From an uncultured Prevotella sp. (lineage in GTDB: Bacteria > Bacteroidota > Bacteroidia > Bacteroidales > Bacteroidaceae), in NCBI GenBank assembly GCA_946998205.1, contig CAMPYJ010000001.1:1-64000 (forward strand): a DNA stretch of 64,000 nucleotides, written 5' to 3'. Under the pieces are notes generated by a model. The model worked only from the letters and a program-made list of their open reading frames with translations, searched no databases and was not told the origin of the DNA. This document shows positions 25,604 through 35,934 of the stretch, in pieces; positions within the stretch are counted from its first letter, which is position 1; every line of letters starts with the position of its first letter. Made by a program: the position numbers and the translations under genes.

Positions 25604-26911
25604 TCAGAATGAATAGGAAAGTCCGACGGACAGGTATTCCTTGTACATGAAGTATCCATGATAACCGTCGCGCTTGCGGCTGTCGTCAAACCGAGGGTAT
25701 ATATATAAATTGGTGGAGAGATACTTGGTAAACTGAACGAAAACCGTATTCTCCCACTCTATTTCAGTACGTTTGTACGAGGTGTATCCATACAAGCGCG
25801 TCTTCCATTTAACCATATCAGAGAACTTCCAGGTAAGGTCTATGTTCAAACTCGAACCATAGTCGTCTACATGGTGCTTGCCTTTTTCGATACCAAATCT
25901 CGTCACCAAATCGTCACGTCTCACATAGCGATAATGGTTAGCCAACGGAGCTATGTTGACATTTCCTTTCAGTTTTCCCCTGAACCAATTGACATTGTAT
26001 CGCATACCCAGTGCCAATTCGACGTTCAGCGGGGAGATAAAATCAGAATACACGCGCTCGTCATTGTTACGAAAACCACGCATGAACTGAGTATTGGCAA
26101 TAAGCTGCAAGGAATAGTACCAGTTCTTGGTCGCTTGCAGTCCAAGGCTGGTCGTGTATCTGATGTCGTCAGTATTGGTTTTAAGAGCGTGCAACGTGTC
26201 ACTCTTTGAGGTTTGGAATCCTAATTTCATCTCCAACTTATTGTCCCATCTCACCTTCTGCTTGTTATCGTAATTGGCATTCAGCGTCACGGTTCCCAAC
26301 ATTGAATAGTTGCTCTCGCCCGCCTTGTACCAGTTGCCCGAGACATAGTTTTGCAGGAATTGAAGATAGCCGTCACCTGAGAATTTCCAAAAATTAGGTT
26401 TTTTGATGACCAAGTCTACCGGAATAAGCTCAGCTTCGGTGGGTGTGGGTGCCACTTTTTCTACGATGGCGGTCTTGGTCTTGATTGTTGCATCTTGACT
26501 TGTTGACACCTGTCCCTGTGCGCTGAGACGCGTCTGTGTGTTCCGAACGAGATCGGGGCGCTTCAAGTAGATGCGGAGCAAAGCCCTCTCCAGCGACTCG
26601 TTGAACAGGGAATTGGTCACAGGGTCTTCAGACAGCATGAACTGATTGTGACTGACGTTGTGGTAAAATGTCATGGGCAAAAACAATCTTGAGTATTTGC
26701 CATTCTTGTCGTTCAGCAGACTGTTCAATGACGCATTGACCTTCTGCAACGAGTCTATCCGTATCTTATAGCTTTTCAGAGAATCCGTATATGTTTTCAC
26801 GAATGGAGAAACGGTATCCGCGGGATGCTGCATGCCCCCACGCGAACTCTGTCCATAGGAGCTCAAGGCAAGAGCAGACAAGAACAATAACGCAGTGCTT
26901 TTAAATTTCAT
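25604..26911 (-). CDS. DUF3078 outer-membrane protein
   Basis: Bacteroidetes outer-membrane beta-barrel of unknown function. I chose the start MKFKSTALLF (26911, 435 aa) because it opens a clean signal peptide (about 1-20, SSYGQ). The frame extends to 26980 but would run over the promoter region. The mature part has a short coiled segment (SLQKVNASLNSLL) and then, from about residue 165, alternating strands (NFWKFSGDGYLQFLQNYVSGNWYKAGE) that are typical of DUF3078, ending in SVGLSYSF with a C-terminal Phe. Confidence 0.85.
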   Translation of the reverse strand: MKFKSTALLFLSALALSSYGQSSRGGMQHPADTVSPFVKTYTDSLKSYKIRIDSLQKVNASLNSLLNDKNGKYSRLFLPMTFYHNVSHNQFMLSEDPVTNSLFNESLERALLRIYLKRPDLVRNTQTRLSAQGQVSTSQDATIKTKTAIVEKVAPTPTEAELIPVDLVIKKPNFWKFSGDGYLQFLQNYVSGNWYKAGESNYSMLGTVTLNANYDNKQKVRWDNKLEMKLGFQTSKSDTLHALKTNTDDIRYTTSLGLQATKNWYYSLQLIANTQFMRGFRNNDERVYSDFISPLNVELALGMRYNVNWFRGKLKGNVNIAPLANHYRYVRRDDLVTRFGIEKGKHHVDDYGSSLNIDLTWKFSDMVKWKTRLYGYTSYKRTEIEWENTVFVQFTKYLSTNLYIYPRFDDSRKRDGYHGYFMYKEYLSVGLSYSF

Positions 26912-26936
26912 TTTTAGTAATTGTTTCGTATGCGTG

Positions 26937-26944
26937 CAAAGGTA
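26937..26944 (-). promoter_or_regulatory. Promoter -7 box for the DUF3078 gene
   Basis: TACCTTTG on the minus strand, 26 bp before the start at 26911, divergent from the pyrG promoter. Confidence 0.5.
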
Positions 26945-26965
26945 ATAATAAAAAATGACAGTTGC

Positions 26966-26996
26966 TTGGACGTTTCGCAATTTTATGCTAACTTTG
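26966..26996 (+). promoter_or_regulatory. pyrG operon promoter
   Basis: TTGG (26966-26969), 19 bp, then TAACTTTG (26989-26996): a near-perfect Bacteroidetes promoter, 43 bp before the GTG start of pyrG. Confidence 0.7.
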
Positions 26997-27039
26997 CAGC
27001 TTGTATTTTTGTATCAATTAACAAATAAAATATCATATC

Positions 27040-28647
27040 GTGGCTGAAACAAAGTATATATTCGTTACGGGTGGTGTGGTTTCATCGCTTGGTAAAGGTA
27101 TCATCTCATCTTCTATCGGAAAACTTTTACAAGCAAGAGGTTACAACATTACCATTCAAAAATTTGACCCTTACATCAACATCGACCCCGGTACACTCAA
27201 CCCTTACGAACATGGTGAGTGTTATGTAACGACCGATGGAATGGAAACTGATTTGGACCTTGGCCACTACGAACGCTTTACCGGCATACAAACCACCAAA
27301 GCCAACTCGCTGACAACAGGTCGCATCTACAAGGCGGTGATTGACAAAGAACGGCGAGGTGACTACCTCGGCAAGACCATCCAGGTAGTTCCGCACATCA
27401 CGGACGAAATCAAACGCAACGTGAAGCTGTTAGGACAGAAGTATCATTACGACTTCGTCATCACGGAGATTGGCGGAACTGTGGGCGATATCGAGTCAAC
27501 GCCTTTCCTGGAAGCCATCCGTCAATTAAAATGGGAACTGGGCAAGAACGCCTTGAGCGTGCACCTCACATACGTTCCTTACTTGAAAGCTGCGGGAGAA
27601 CTGAAGACCAAACCGACGCAGCACAGCGTGAAGGAACTGCAAAGCATTGGCATACAGCCCGACGTACTGGTGTTGCGCACAGAGAAACACTTGAAGGATG
27701 ATGTTTTACATAAGGTGGCTTCGTTCTGCAATGTCGATTTTAATTGTGTGATTCAGAGTGAGGATTTGCCAAGTATCTACGAAGTTCCGGTGAACATGCA
27801 GAACCAAGCGTTGGACGTAGCCATTCTTAAAAAGATGGGATTGGAAGTTAAAGAAACACCAACCCTGGGTCCATGGAAGAATTTCTTAGAGCGAAGAAAC
27901 AGAGCGAAGGAAGAGGTTCACATCGGCTTGGTTGGTAAATACGACCTTCAAGACGCATATAAGAGTATTCGCGAGAGCCTTTCGCAGGCTGGCACCTATA
28001 ACGACCACAAGACCATATTGACGTTCATCAACTCGGAAAAAATTACGGAAGACAACGTCGCTGAAATGCTGAAAGGGCAAGACGGCATCGTGATATGTCC
28101 TGGATTCGGACAACGCGGCATAGAAGGTAAGCTGGTTGCGGCTCATTATACACGCACACACGACATCCCTACCTTTGGCATTTGTCTGGGTATGCAGATG
28201 ATGGTGGTAGAGTTTGCGCGCAATGTGCTGGGCTATACTGACGCCAACAGTAGAGAGATGGATGAAAAGACAGAACATAATGTCATCGACATCATGGAGG
28301 AGCAAAAGAACATTACCAACATGGGGGGGACGATGCGCCTGGGGTCTTACGAATGCCAGCTGAAACAAGATTCACGGGTGTTCAACATCTATCGACAGGA
28401 ATTCATACAAGAGCGTCACCGTCATCGTTTCGAATTCAACAACGCCTTCCTCAAAGAATACGAGAAGGCAGGCATGATGTGTGTAGGGAAGAACCCCGAA
28501 AGTAACCTCGTCGAAGTGGTAGAAATACCCGGATTGAAGTGGTATATCGGTACGCAGTTCCATCCGGAGTACCAGAGTACGGTGCTCAAACCGCACCCAT
28601 TGTTCGTAGATTTCATCAGAACGGCTATTCAAAATCAGAAGAAATAA
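27040..28647 (+). CDS. pyrG: CTP synthase
   Basis: Makes CTP from UTP with glutamine-derived ammonia. The 535-residue protein begins at a GTG codon (AETKYIFVTGGVVSSLGKG follows). The synthetase domain covers about 1-270 and the glutamine amidotransferase domain about 295-530, with the nucleophilic Cys in GICLGMQMMV and the His/Glu pair in FHPEYQS. It is the first gene of a cluster with yidC (8 bp later) and an S9 peptidase. Confidence 0.98.
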   Translation: MAETKYIFVTGGVVSSLGKGIISSSIGKLLQARGYNITIQKFDPYINIDPGTLNPYEHGECYVTTDGMETDLDLGHYERFTGIQTTKANSLTTGRIYKAVIDKERRGDYLGKTIQVVPHITDEIKRNVKLLGQKYHYDFVITEIGGTVGDIESTPFLEAIRQLKWELGKNALSVHLTYVPYLKAAGELKTKPTQHSVKELQSIGIQPDVLVLRTEKHLKDDVLHKVASFCNVDFNCVIQSEDLPSIYEVPVNMQNQALDVAILKKMGLEVKETPTLGPWKNFLERRNRAKEEVHIGLVGKYDLQDAYKSIRESLSQAGTYNDHKTILTFINSEKITEDNVAEMLKGQDGIVICPGFGQRGIEGKLVAAHYTRTHDIPTFGICLGMQMMVVEFARNVLGYTDANSREMDEKTEHNVIDIMEEQKNITNMGGTMRLGSYECQLKQDSRVFNIYRQEFIQERHRHRFEFNNAFLKEYEKAGMMCVGKNPESNLVEVVEIPGLKWYIGTQFHPEYQSTVLKPHPLFVDFIRTAIQNQKK

Positions 28648-28654
28648 TCAAGAA

Positions 28655-30559
28655 ATGGATAAAAATACTATTATTGGCCTCGTGCTGATGGGGCTGCTGC
28701 TGATTGGATTCAGCTGGTGGTCGCAACCCTCTTCCGAACAAAAGGCAGAAATGATGCGCCAAGATTCCATCGCTGCGGTCATGAAGCAAAAGGCAGAAAC
28801 CAACCGAAAGAATGCGGAAGTCAAACATTTGGCCGAACAGAAAGCCAAGCTGGAAGCTGACACCACGGCTCTTTTCCATGAAGCCTTGCAAGGTGAGGCG
28901 AAAGATATCGTTTTGAAAAACGAGAAACTGCAACTCACCTTGAACACCAAAGGGGGAACTGTCACCAAAGCTGTGATTAAGGGATTCAAAGACAGAGAAG
29001 GGCATCAGGATGTAACGTTGTTGGATGAAAATGTTCATCACTTGAACTTCACCCTATCCACCAAAGACGCCAACATCGCTACACAAGACCTTTACTTCCA
29101 ACCTTCGGCACAGACAGACTCCACCGTTACGCTCACAGCCAATGCCGGTCAGGGAAAGTCTATGGTGCTGACTTATAGATTGGGGCCAAACTATCTTCTG
29201 CACATGTCCATGCAAGTGAAAGGTATGAAAGGTCTTTTTGCGCCGGATGCGAAAGTGATGAACGTGGACTGGACTGACAAATGTAGACAGCAGGAAAAGG
29301 GATTTACGTTTGAAAATCGCTATTCAACCCTTACCTATCACAAAGCTGATGGTGGTACGGACAAGCTAAGTGAGACTTCAGAGAAAATAGATGAGCCAAT
29401 TGAGAAGAAGATTGACTGGGTTGCTTTCAAGAACCAGTTCTTCTCTGCCGTGATGATTGCCAAGCACGACTTTAACGATGGTGCCTTGTTGACCAGCATT
29501 CCACAACAAAAAGGCAGCGGCTACTTGAAAGAGTATGAAGCGAAATTGAAGACCTTCTTTGACCCGACTGGGCAAACGCCATCTGAATTTGAATTCTATT
29601 TCGGCCCGAATGATTTCCGTTTACTCAACCGAGTTGAGAAACAGAGTACTTTCAATAAGGATCTTGAATTGCAGAGATTAGTATATCTTGGTTGGCCATT
29701 GTTCCGCATCATCAACCGTTGGTTCACCATCTATGTGTTCGATTGGCTGTCAAAATGGTTCCCCATGGGAGTTGTACTCATCTTAATCACATTGCTGTTA
29801 AAGGTCATTACCTTTCCAATGGTTAAGAAGAGCTACATGAGTTCGGCCAAGATGCGTGTCTTAAAACCTAAACTCGACGCTGCAACGGCACAATATAACA
29901 AGCCTGAAGACCAGATGCAGAAACAGCAAGCCATGATGAGTGAGTATTCCAAGTATGGCGTGAGTCCGCTATCGGGCTGCCTGCCGATGCTCATTCAAAT
30001 GCCTATTTGGATTGCCATGTTCAACTTTGTGCCAAACGCTATCCAGCTCCGTGGTGAAAGTTTCCTTTGGATTAACGACTTGAGTACATACGATCCAGTG
30101 ATTGAATGGAACAGAAACATTTGGCTCATTGGTGACCACCTGTCACTGACCTGTATTCTTTTCTGCGTGGCCAACGTGCTGTACAGCTGGATGACCATGC
30201 GCCAGCAGCGCGATCAGATGGTGGGACAGCAAGCTGAGCAAATGAAGATGATGCAATGGATGATGTATCTCATGCCGATGATGTTCTTCTTCATGTTCAA
30301 CGACTATTCATCGGGGCTAAACTTCTATTACTTTGTTTCACTGTTCTTCAGTGCCGCCATCATGTGGACCTTGCGTAAGACGACTAATGATGAGAAGCTG
30401 CTCAAGATTCTCGAAGCAAGGTATGAAGAGAACAAAGCGAACCCGAAGAAGCTAAGCGGCATGGCGGCTCGCTTGCAAGCCATGCAGGAACAACAGCAAG
30501 CCATGCAACGCAAAAGGGAAGAACTCGAAAGGAAAAAACATAAACTATTTAAGGAATGA
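28655..30559 (+). CDS. yidC: Membrane protein insertase YidC
   Basis: Inserts proteins into the inner membrane. 634 residues: an N-terminal helix (about 5-22), a charged linker, a large periplasmic domain (about 90-350), and the conserved 60KD_IMP core with about five helices (about 365-590, including the SPLSGCLPMLIQMPIWIAMF segment). It ends in a Gln/Lys-rich basic tail. Long-form YidC is expected for Gram-negative bacteria. Its last 4 bp overlap the next gene. Confidence 0.96.
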   Translation: MDKNTIIGLVLMGLLLIGFSWWSQPSSEQKAEMMRQDSIAAVMKQKAETNRKNAEVKHLAEQKAKLEADTTALFHEALQGEAKDIVLKNEKLQLTLNTKGGTVTKAVIKGFKDREGHQDVTLLDENVHHLNFTLSTKDANIATQDLYFQPSAQTDSTVTLTANAGQGKSMVLTYRLGPNYLLHMSMQVKGMKGLFAPDAKVMNVDWTDKCRQQEKGFTFENRYSTLTYHKADGGTDKLSETSEKIDEPIEKKIDWVAFKNQFFSAVMIAKHDFNDGALLTSIPQQKGSGYLKEYEAKLKTFFDPTGQTPSEFEFYFGPNDFRLLNRVEKQSTFNKDLELQRLVYLGWPLFRIINRWFTIYVFDWLSKWFPMGVVLILITLLLKVITFPMVKKSYMSSAKMRVLKPKLDAATAQYNKPEDQMQKQQAMMSEYSKYGVSPLSGCLPMLIQMPIWIAMFNFVPNAIQLRGESFLWINDLSTYDPVIEWNRNIWLIGDHLSLTCILFCVANVLYSWMTMRQQRDQMVGQQAEQMKMMQWMMYLMPMMFFFMFNDYSSGLNFYYFVSLFFSAAIMWTLRKTTNDEKLLKILEARYEENKANPKKLSGMAARLQAMQEQQQAMQRKREELERKKHKLFKE

Positions 30560-32724
30560 AAAAAACAACACTCCTTCTATCAACTGTCGCCCTCGTCTTA
30601 GGCGGCAGTTTTGCAAATGCACAGCATACAGTGAAAGATTTAAACGCAACATTCAAAGTGGGCAGTGACCTCATGACACCAGAAGCCTTATGGGCCATGG
30701 GACGCATTGGTGGCGCCACAGCTTCACCAGACGGCAAACAAGTTGTCTACCAAGTAGGCTACCACAGTGTGACGCAAAACAAAAGTCAGCAGATGTTGTT
30801 CGTCATGGACGCAGACGGAAAAAACAAACGTCAGCTCACTACGGGGCAGCAAAGTGAGACAGATGGCGCATGGATTGATCACGGACGACGCATCGCTTTC
30901 CTTACCGGAGGCCAGCTTTGGTCAATGAATGCCGACGGAAGTGACCGGAAACAGCTCACGAACAGCAACGTGGACATTGAGGGATTCAAGTTTTCACCAG
31001 ACGAAAGAAAAGTCATCCTCATCAAGTCACTTCCCTATCACGGCACCATCCAAGCCAATCCTGCTGACTTACCACTGGCTACAGGACGACTCGTTACGGA
31101 CATGAACTATCGACATTGGGACCACTACGTTGAAACAATCGCACACCCCTTCGTGGCAGACTATGATGGTTCAAGCGTCAATGAAGGCGTGGATGTGTTG
31201 CAAGACGAGCCTTTCGAGTGCCCAACCGCTCCTTTCGGAGGAACTGAACAGCTTGCCTGGAGTCCAGACTCTAAGTCGATTGCCTACACTTGTCGTAAGA
31301 AAGAAGGCGTGCAATACGCCATTTCCACCGATACAGACATCTACTTATATGATGTTGCTACACGCAAAACCAAAAACCTTTGCAAGCCATCTGGCTACAA
31401 AGAACCTGCCATCGATGCCACAAAATCAATGAGGAATCAATCGGTGAATCATCAACCGGGCGACATGAACGTTGGTTACGACACCAATCCCCAATTCTCT
31501 CCAAACGGCAAATACATTGCTTGGCAGAGCATGGCGCGCAATGGTTATGAGAGCGACCGCAACCGCTTGTGCGTCTATACCCTTGCGGATGGGAAGAAAA
31601 ACTATGTCACCGAGCAGTTTGACAGCAATGTTGACGCATATTGCTGGGGCAATGACAACAACACATTTTACTTTATTGGTGTATGGCATGGAAAGACTCA
31701 TGTCTATCAAACCAACTTGAAAGGCCAAATCAAGCAACTCACTGACGGACAATACGACTACGGTAGCTTGCAGCTGTTGGGCCGTAAGGGACAGCTACTC
31801 GTTACGCGTCACTCGATGTCACATCCTGATGATTTGTTTGTTCTCACTCCATCAAAGAAGGAAAAGCGTTCACAGGTGACACAAATAACGGATGAAAACA
31901 AACATATCTTTGATCAATTGGCCATTGGAAAAGTTGAAGAGCGTTGGACAAAGACAACAGATGGCAAGGACATGCTCAGTTGGATAGTTCTTCCCCCGCA
32001 CTTCGATGCCAACAAGAAATACCCTACTCTGCTGTTCTGTGAAGGTGGTCCGCAAAGCCCGGTCAGTCAGTTCTGGAGCTATCGATGGAACTTACAAATC
32101 ATGGCAGCACACGGTTATGTCGTTGTTGCACCCAACCGTCGCGGCCTTCCGGGCTTCGGTTCGGCATGGAACGAAGAGGTCTCGGGAGATTGGACAGGAC
32201 AATGCATGAACGATTACCTATCGGCCATCGACGACGCAGCAAACAATCTTCCATACGTTGACAAAGACCGATTGGGAGCTGTTGGTGCCTCTTTCGGTGG
32301 ATTCTCGGTTTATTATCTTGCCGGTCATCATGACAAACGATTCAAATGTTTCATCTCTCACGACGGTGCGTTCAACCTCGAGAGCATGTATACAGATACC
32401 GAAGAAGCCTGGTTCTCCAACTGGGAATACGAAGACGCTTATTGGAACAAAAACCAAACAGCCAACGCAAGGCGCACATACAAGAACAGTCCGCATCTGT
32501 TTGTTGACAAATGGGACACGCCTATTCTCTGCATACACGGTGAAAAGGATTATCGTATCAACGCCAATCAGGGCATGGGAGCCTTCAATGCTGCCCGCTT
32601 GCGCGGCATTCCTGCCGAACTTCTCATCTTCCCAGATGAGAACCACTGGGTGCTGAAACCGCAAAACGGCATTCTTTGGCAGCGTACATTCTTCAATTGG
32701 TTAGACCGGTGGTTAAAGAAATAA
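30556..32724 (+). CDS. S9-family peptidase (prolyl oligopeptidase-like)
   Basis: Exported peptidase of 722 residues: signal peptide (about 1-22), a beta-propeller region (about 45-460) with WD40-like/TolB-like repeats (QLTTGQQSETDG; WSPDSKSIAYT), and an alpha/beta-hydrolase domain (about 480-720). The catalytic Ser is in GASFGGFS and the His in DENHWVL; an Asp lies between. Probably periplasmic dipeptidyl- or acylaminoacyl-type activity. ATGA overlap with yidC indicates coupling. Confidence 0.9.
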   Translation: MKKTTLLLSTVALVLGGSFANAQHTVKDLNATFKVGSDLMTPEALWAMGRIGGATASPDGKQVVYQVGYHSVTQNKSQQMLFVMDADGKNKRQLTTGQQSETDGAWIDHGRRIAFLTGGQLWSMNADGSDRKQLTNSNVDIEGFKFSPDERKVILIKSLPYHGTIQANPADLPLATGRLVTDMNYRHWDHYVETIAHPFVADYDGSSVNEGVDVLQDEPFECPTAPFGGTEQLAWSPDSKSIAYTCRKKEGVQYAISTDTDIYLYDVATRKTKNLCKPSGYKEPAIDATKSMRNQSVNHQPGDMNVGYDTNPQFSPNGKYIAWQSMARNGYESDRNRLCVYTLADGKKNYVTEQFDSNVDAYCWGNDNNTFYFIGVWHGKTHVYQTNLKGQIKQLTDGQYDYGSLQLLGRKGQLLVTRHSMSHPDDLFVLTPSKKEKRSQVTQITDENKHIFDQLAIGKVEERWTKTTDGKDMLSWIVLPPHFDANKKYPTLLFCEGGPQSPVSQFWSYRWNLQIMAAHGYVVVAPNRRGLPGFGSAWNEEVSGDWTGQCMNDYLSAIDDAANNLPYVDKDRLGAVGASFGGFSVYYLAGHHDKRFKCFISHDGAFNLESMYTDTEEAWFSNWEYEDAYWNKNQTANARRTYKNSPHLFVDKWDTPILCIHGEKDYRINANQGMGAFNAARLRGIPAELLIFPDENHWVLKPQNGILWQRTFFNWLDRWLKK

Positions 32725-32789
32725 TGCCTTTATGCCAACCCGCCAACTAAAAAAAACTTAAGAACTCAATAACTTAATAACTCACTATA

Positions 32790-34205
32790 ATGGTTGAAAC
32801 ATTCCAAAAGAAACTGAGTGACTCTCCGGCATGGCGCTGGACAGCCCTCGTATTACTGGCATCAGCAATGTTCTTTGCCTACATTTTCGTGGACATTCTG
32901 TCCCCTTTACAAGAATTCTTACAAACACAACACGGGTGGGATCCTATTGCCTACGGCCATTTTGCAGGCTCCGAACCGTTCTTGAACGTATTTGTATTCT
33001 TCCTTATTTTCGCAGGTATCATCCTGGATAAAATGGGAGTGCGTTTCACAGCCATCCTTTCAGGCGTCGTCATGGTGGTTGGTGCTTCCATCAACTATTA
33101 CGCACTGACAAAAGGTTTCGAGGCAGGCAGTCTGAAAGTATGGCTGGATGACAATTTGAACCTACCGCTCTCAGCCTGGAATGTAACGCCATTCTATGAT
33201 GGCATGCCAGCCTCTGCAAAGCTATCGGCCATCGGGTTCATGATTTTTGGTTGTGGTGCCGAAATGGCGGGCATCACGGTTTCGCGTGGTATTGTGAAGT
33301 GGTTCAAGGGTAAAGAAATGGCATTGGCCATGGGCATCGAAATGGCTATTGCCCGTGTGGGCGTCGCCGTGGTAGTCATTGCTTCGCCAGCCATCGCCTC
33401 CATACATCCCATAAGCGTATCACGGCCTGTCGCTTACGAGCTTTTGTTGTTGGTTATTGGTTTGATATGCTTTATTGTTTATGGTTTCATGGACAAGAAG
33501 TTGGATGCACAAGGCGTGGAAGAAGAGAAGGACGATCCATTCAAAGTGTCGGATATTGGAAAGATATTGTCCCTGAAAATGTTCTGGATTGTGGCGCTAC
33601 TCTGCGTGCTTTACTATTCAGCCATCTTCCCTTTCCAAAAATACGCCATCAACATGTTGCAATGCAACCTTAATTTTACCGCGGAACGAGCTGGTATGGT
33701 GTTCTTTGTATTTCCATTAGGTGCCGCTGCCGTCACTCCTTTCTTAGGCAATTTCCTCGACCGCAAAGGTAAAGGAGCGTCCATGCTCATCTTAGGCGCG
33801 TTGCTCATGGTGATATGCCACCTTGTGTTTGCGTTCGTCGTACCGGCCACACAAAGCGTCATCATCACCTACGCCGCCATTATCTTGTTAGGCATTTCGT
33901 TCTCATTGGTTCCGGCTGCGCTGTGGCCTTCTGTTCCTAAGCTGATTGATGACAAACTCATTGGTTCGGCATACGCACTGATTTTCTGGATTCAGAACAT
34001 CGGCCTCTATGCCTTCCCTATGATCATTGGTTCTGTGTTGCGTTCATCCAACCCCGGTGTTACCGACCCATTGAAGTACAACTACACCGTACCCATGCTG
34101 GTATTCGCCTCCTTGGGCGTGATTGCCCTTATCCTGGGATTCCTGTTGAAGGCACTTGACAAGAAGAAAGGCTATGGCTTGGAACAACCAAACATCCAAA
34201 AGTAG
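32790..34205 (+). CDS. MFS transporter
   Basis: 471 residues, twelve predicted helices in two halves with a central cytoplasmic loop (about 230-250, acidic and Lys-rich). The GIILDKMGVRFT and GNFLDRKGKGAS segments are the MFS loop 2-3 and 8-9 motifs. Substrate unknown. It lies 65 bp after the S9 peptidase and may read through from the pyrG promoter. A strong hairpin terminator follows. Confidence 0.9.
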   Translation: MVETFQKKLSDSPAWRWTALVLLASAMFFAYIFVDILSPLQEFLQTQHGWDPIAYGHFAGSEPFLNVFVFFLIFAGIILDKMGVRFTAILSGVVMVVGASINYYALTKGFEAGSLKVWLDDNLNLPLSAWNVTPFYDGMPASAKLSAIGFMIFGCGAEMAGITVSRGIVKWFKGKEMALAMGIEMAIARVGVAVVVIASPAIASIHPISVSRPVAYELLLLVIGLICFIVYGFMDKKLDAQGVEEEKDDPFKVSDIGKILSLKMFWIVALLCVLYYSAIFPFQKYAINMLQCNLNFTAERAGMVFFVFPLGAAAVTPFLGNFLDRKGKGASMLILGALLMVICHLVFAFVVPATQSVIITYAAIILLGISFSLVPAALWPSVPKLIDDKLIGSAYALIFWIQNIGLYAFPMIIGSVLRSSNPGVTDPLKYNYTVPMLVFASLGVIALILGFLLKALDKKKGYGLEQPNIQK

Positions 34206-34291
34206 GAGTGACAACACTGGGCAAGTACGAAACGCTTGCCCATGGGCTTGATATCAATTAGCCCACTCTACTTCAACTAACCTGTACCAAA

Positions 34292-34323
34292 AAGGGCTCA
34301 ACTTATTACAGTTGAGCCCTTCT
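34292..34323. terminator. Bidirectional terminator between convergent genes
   Basis: Perfect 11-bp stem AAGGGCTCAAC (34292-34302) with GTTGAGCCCTT (34311-34321), 8-nt loop, A-run before and T-rich after. It sits between the MFS gene (plus) and the OmpP1-type gene (minus) and can serve both. Confidence 0.85.
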
Positions 34324-34346
34324 TGCTGTATGAATGGTTGCTTGTA

Positions 34347-35903
34347 TCAGAAGCGATAACCTAAGGTGAGCAACACCTGATACCGCCTGTTGGTAACCTT
34401 TACAGCATCGGCGATACAGTTCTCTTGCTGATTTGTTTCAGAACGGTAACTCATGAATGGATAAAAATCACCATTGGTCTGCGTATACTGATAAGCCAAG
34501 TCAACAAAGAATTTCTTGACAGAGCAACCCAACCCGCAGGTGATGCGGTTGGTACTTTCCCAGTTGGTGTAGTCGGTTGAGGTGGCGTATGCGTTTCCTG
34601 GCGATGAGATGCTACCGTCACGAAAGCCGTCCTTGCTAAACATCGGACTCAAATAGTTATACCCCAGACGGACAGCACAGCTTGGCAGCGGTTTGTATTC
34701 CATGCCCAACTTCACCGTACTCACCCCTTTCAGGGTTGCCTTGGTATGGCTGTTCATACCGCGGTCACTGTAAGAGTCGTCATAATAGCCACCATCTGCC
34801 GGGTCGTAGTAATCACCATTGTTCACCTGGTTGTCAATCGTTCCATAGTCAGCATACTCGTAGGTTGCACCCAAGGCCAGCACTCTGCCAATGGTATGTC
34901 CCAGGCTCAGACCAAACTTCCAAGGTGTGTATACCTTGAAGCGGTAATCAGTGCTCTGATCCTTGTCTGCTTTATCCTGTGCGTTACGCATGGTCATGGC
35001 ATTCGCACCACTCAAGTGTAAGTTGTATGTGACAGGCGTATGGACATACCCCCCGATACGGAATGGAGAATTTTCCATCGGCAGGAAAATCGCACCGACC
35101 TTGGCATCAATGCCAATACCATCTATGCACAGGTCTTCCCACATCTCCAAGGTAGATTTATGCTCCAGGTTCTCCGTATAATAGCTGTTTCCACGATAGT
35201 TCACGTCGTGCAAGTCAAAAGTCAATCCAAGGAACACCCGATTGTTTAAGTTGCCGCTTAAGTTGAAACTATACTCACCGATGTATCCCTTTTGATATTG
35301 TCCAAACACATAGGCGGTGCCATCAAGATAATCCATGCCAACCTGTTTGCCTTTTAAATCCTTGATGGAAGCCATCAAATTTACATAGTTGGCATCCACG
35401 CCATTCCAATTATAGTCGTTGGCATACGGAAACTTCATGGCTGACAGTTTGTTCTGCGAGGCATGCGACAGCATGTTTGCAGCCGTTAGTATCTGGTCAA
35501 AGTTACGACTCTTATGGTAATTAAACGCGAAATTCATGTATTCGTCCCAGCCTGTGCGCATAGAGTAAACCACCCCTATCTGGTCAAAGCTCGCATTGGT
35601 CTTGTTACCATTGATGCTTGTATGGATATTGTTGAAAGAAGGTGTAGTGGTAACACCTTGTTGAGCCACCAAGCCCCCGGACATGGCAACCTGCCCGGAG
35701 CGGAACAACCCTATACCGGCTGGGTTAGTGCTAATCGTGGATATATCCGCACCCAGTGCCTCCAAAGCGCCTCCCATGCCTACATAGCGAGCCGTACCGT
35801 TGAGGTCGTTGTCAATCAGTTTCGTATCTTGATAAGTCTCTTGTGCCGTCAGTGTTGCCGACATGAACGTCATGACGGCCATCAGGGAATATTTTGTCTT
35901 CAT
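34347..35903 (-). CDS. OmpP1/FadL-type outer-membrane protein
   Basis: Probable outer-membrane channel for hydrophobic substrates. With the start MKTKYSLMAV (518 aa; 35912 also open) there is a signal peptide (about 1-21, TLTAQ). The N-terminal ARYVGMGGALEALGADISTISTNPAG region is the FadL/OmpP1 hatch-like signature. The rest is beta-strand rich and ends in TLGYRF with a terminal Phe. It is transcribed after the Tyr/Trp/Gly-rich gene, 31 bp apart. Confidence 0.88.
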   Translation of the reverse strand: MKTKYSLMAVMTFMSATLTAQETYQDTKLIDNDLNGTARYVGMGGALEALGADISTISTNPAGIGLFRSGQVAMSGGLVAQQGVTTTPSFNNIHTSINGNKTNASFDQIGVVYSMRTGWDEYMNFAFNYHKSRNFDQILTAANMLSHASQNKLSAMKFPYANDYNWNGVDANYVNLMASIKDLKGKQVGMDYLDGTAYVFGQYQKGYIGEYSFNLSGNLNNRVFLGLTFDLHDVNYRGNSYYTENLEHKSTLEMWEDLCIDGIGIDAKVGAIFLPMENSPFRIGGYVHTPVTYNLHLSGANAMTMRNAQDKADKDQSTDYRFKVYTPWKFGLSLGHTIGRVLALGATYEYADYGTIDNQVNNGDYYDPADGGYYDDSYSDRGMNSHTKATLKGVSTVKLGMEYKPLPSCAVRLGYNYLSPMFSKDGFRDGSISSPGNAYATSTDYTNWESTNRITCGLGCSVKKFFVDLAYQYTQTNGDFYPFMSYRSETNQQENCIADAVKVTNRRYQVLLTLGYRF

Positions 35904-35934
35904 TTGTCTCATCTTTTATATTCGTGTTATTCTC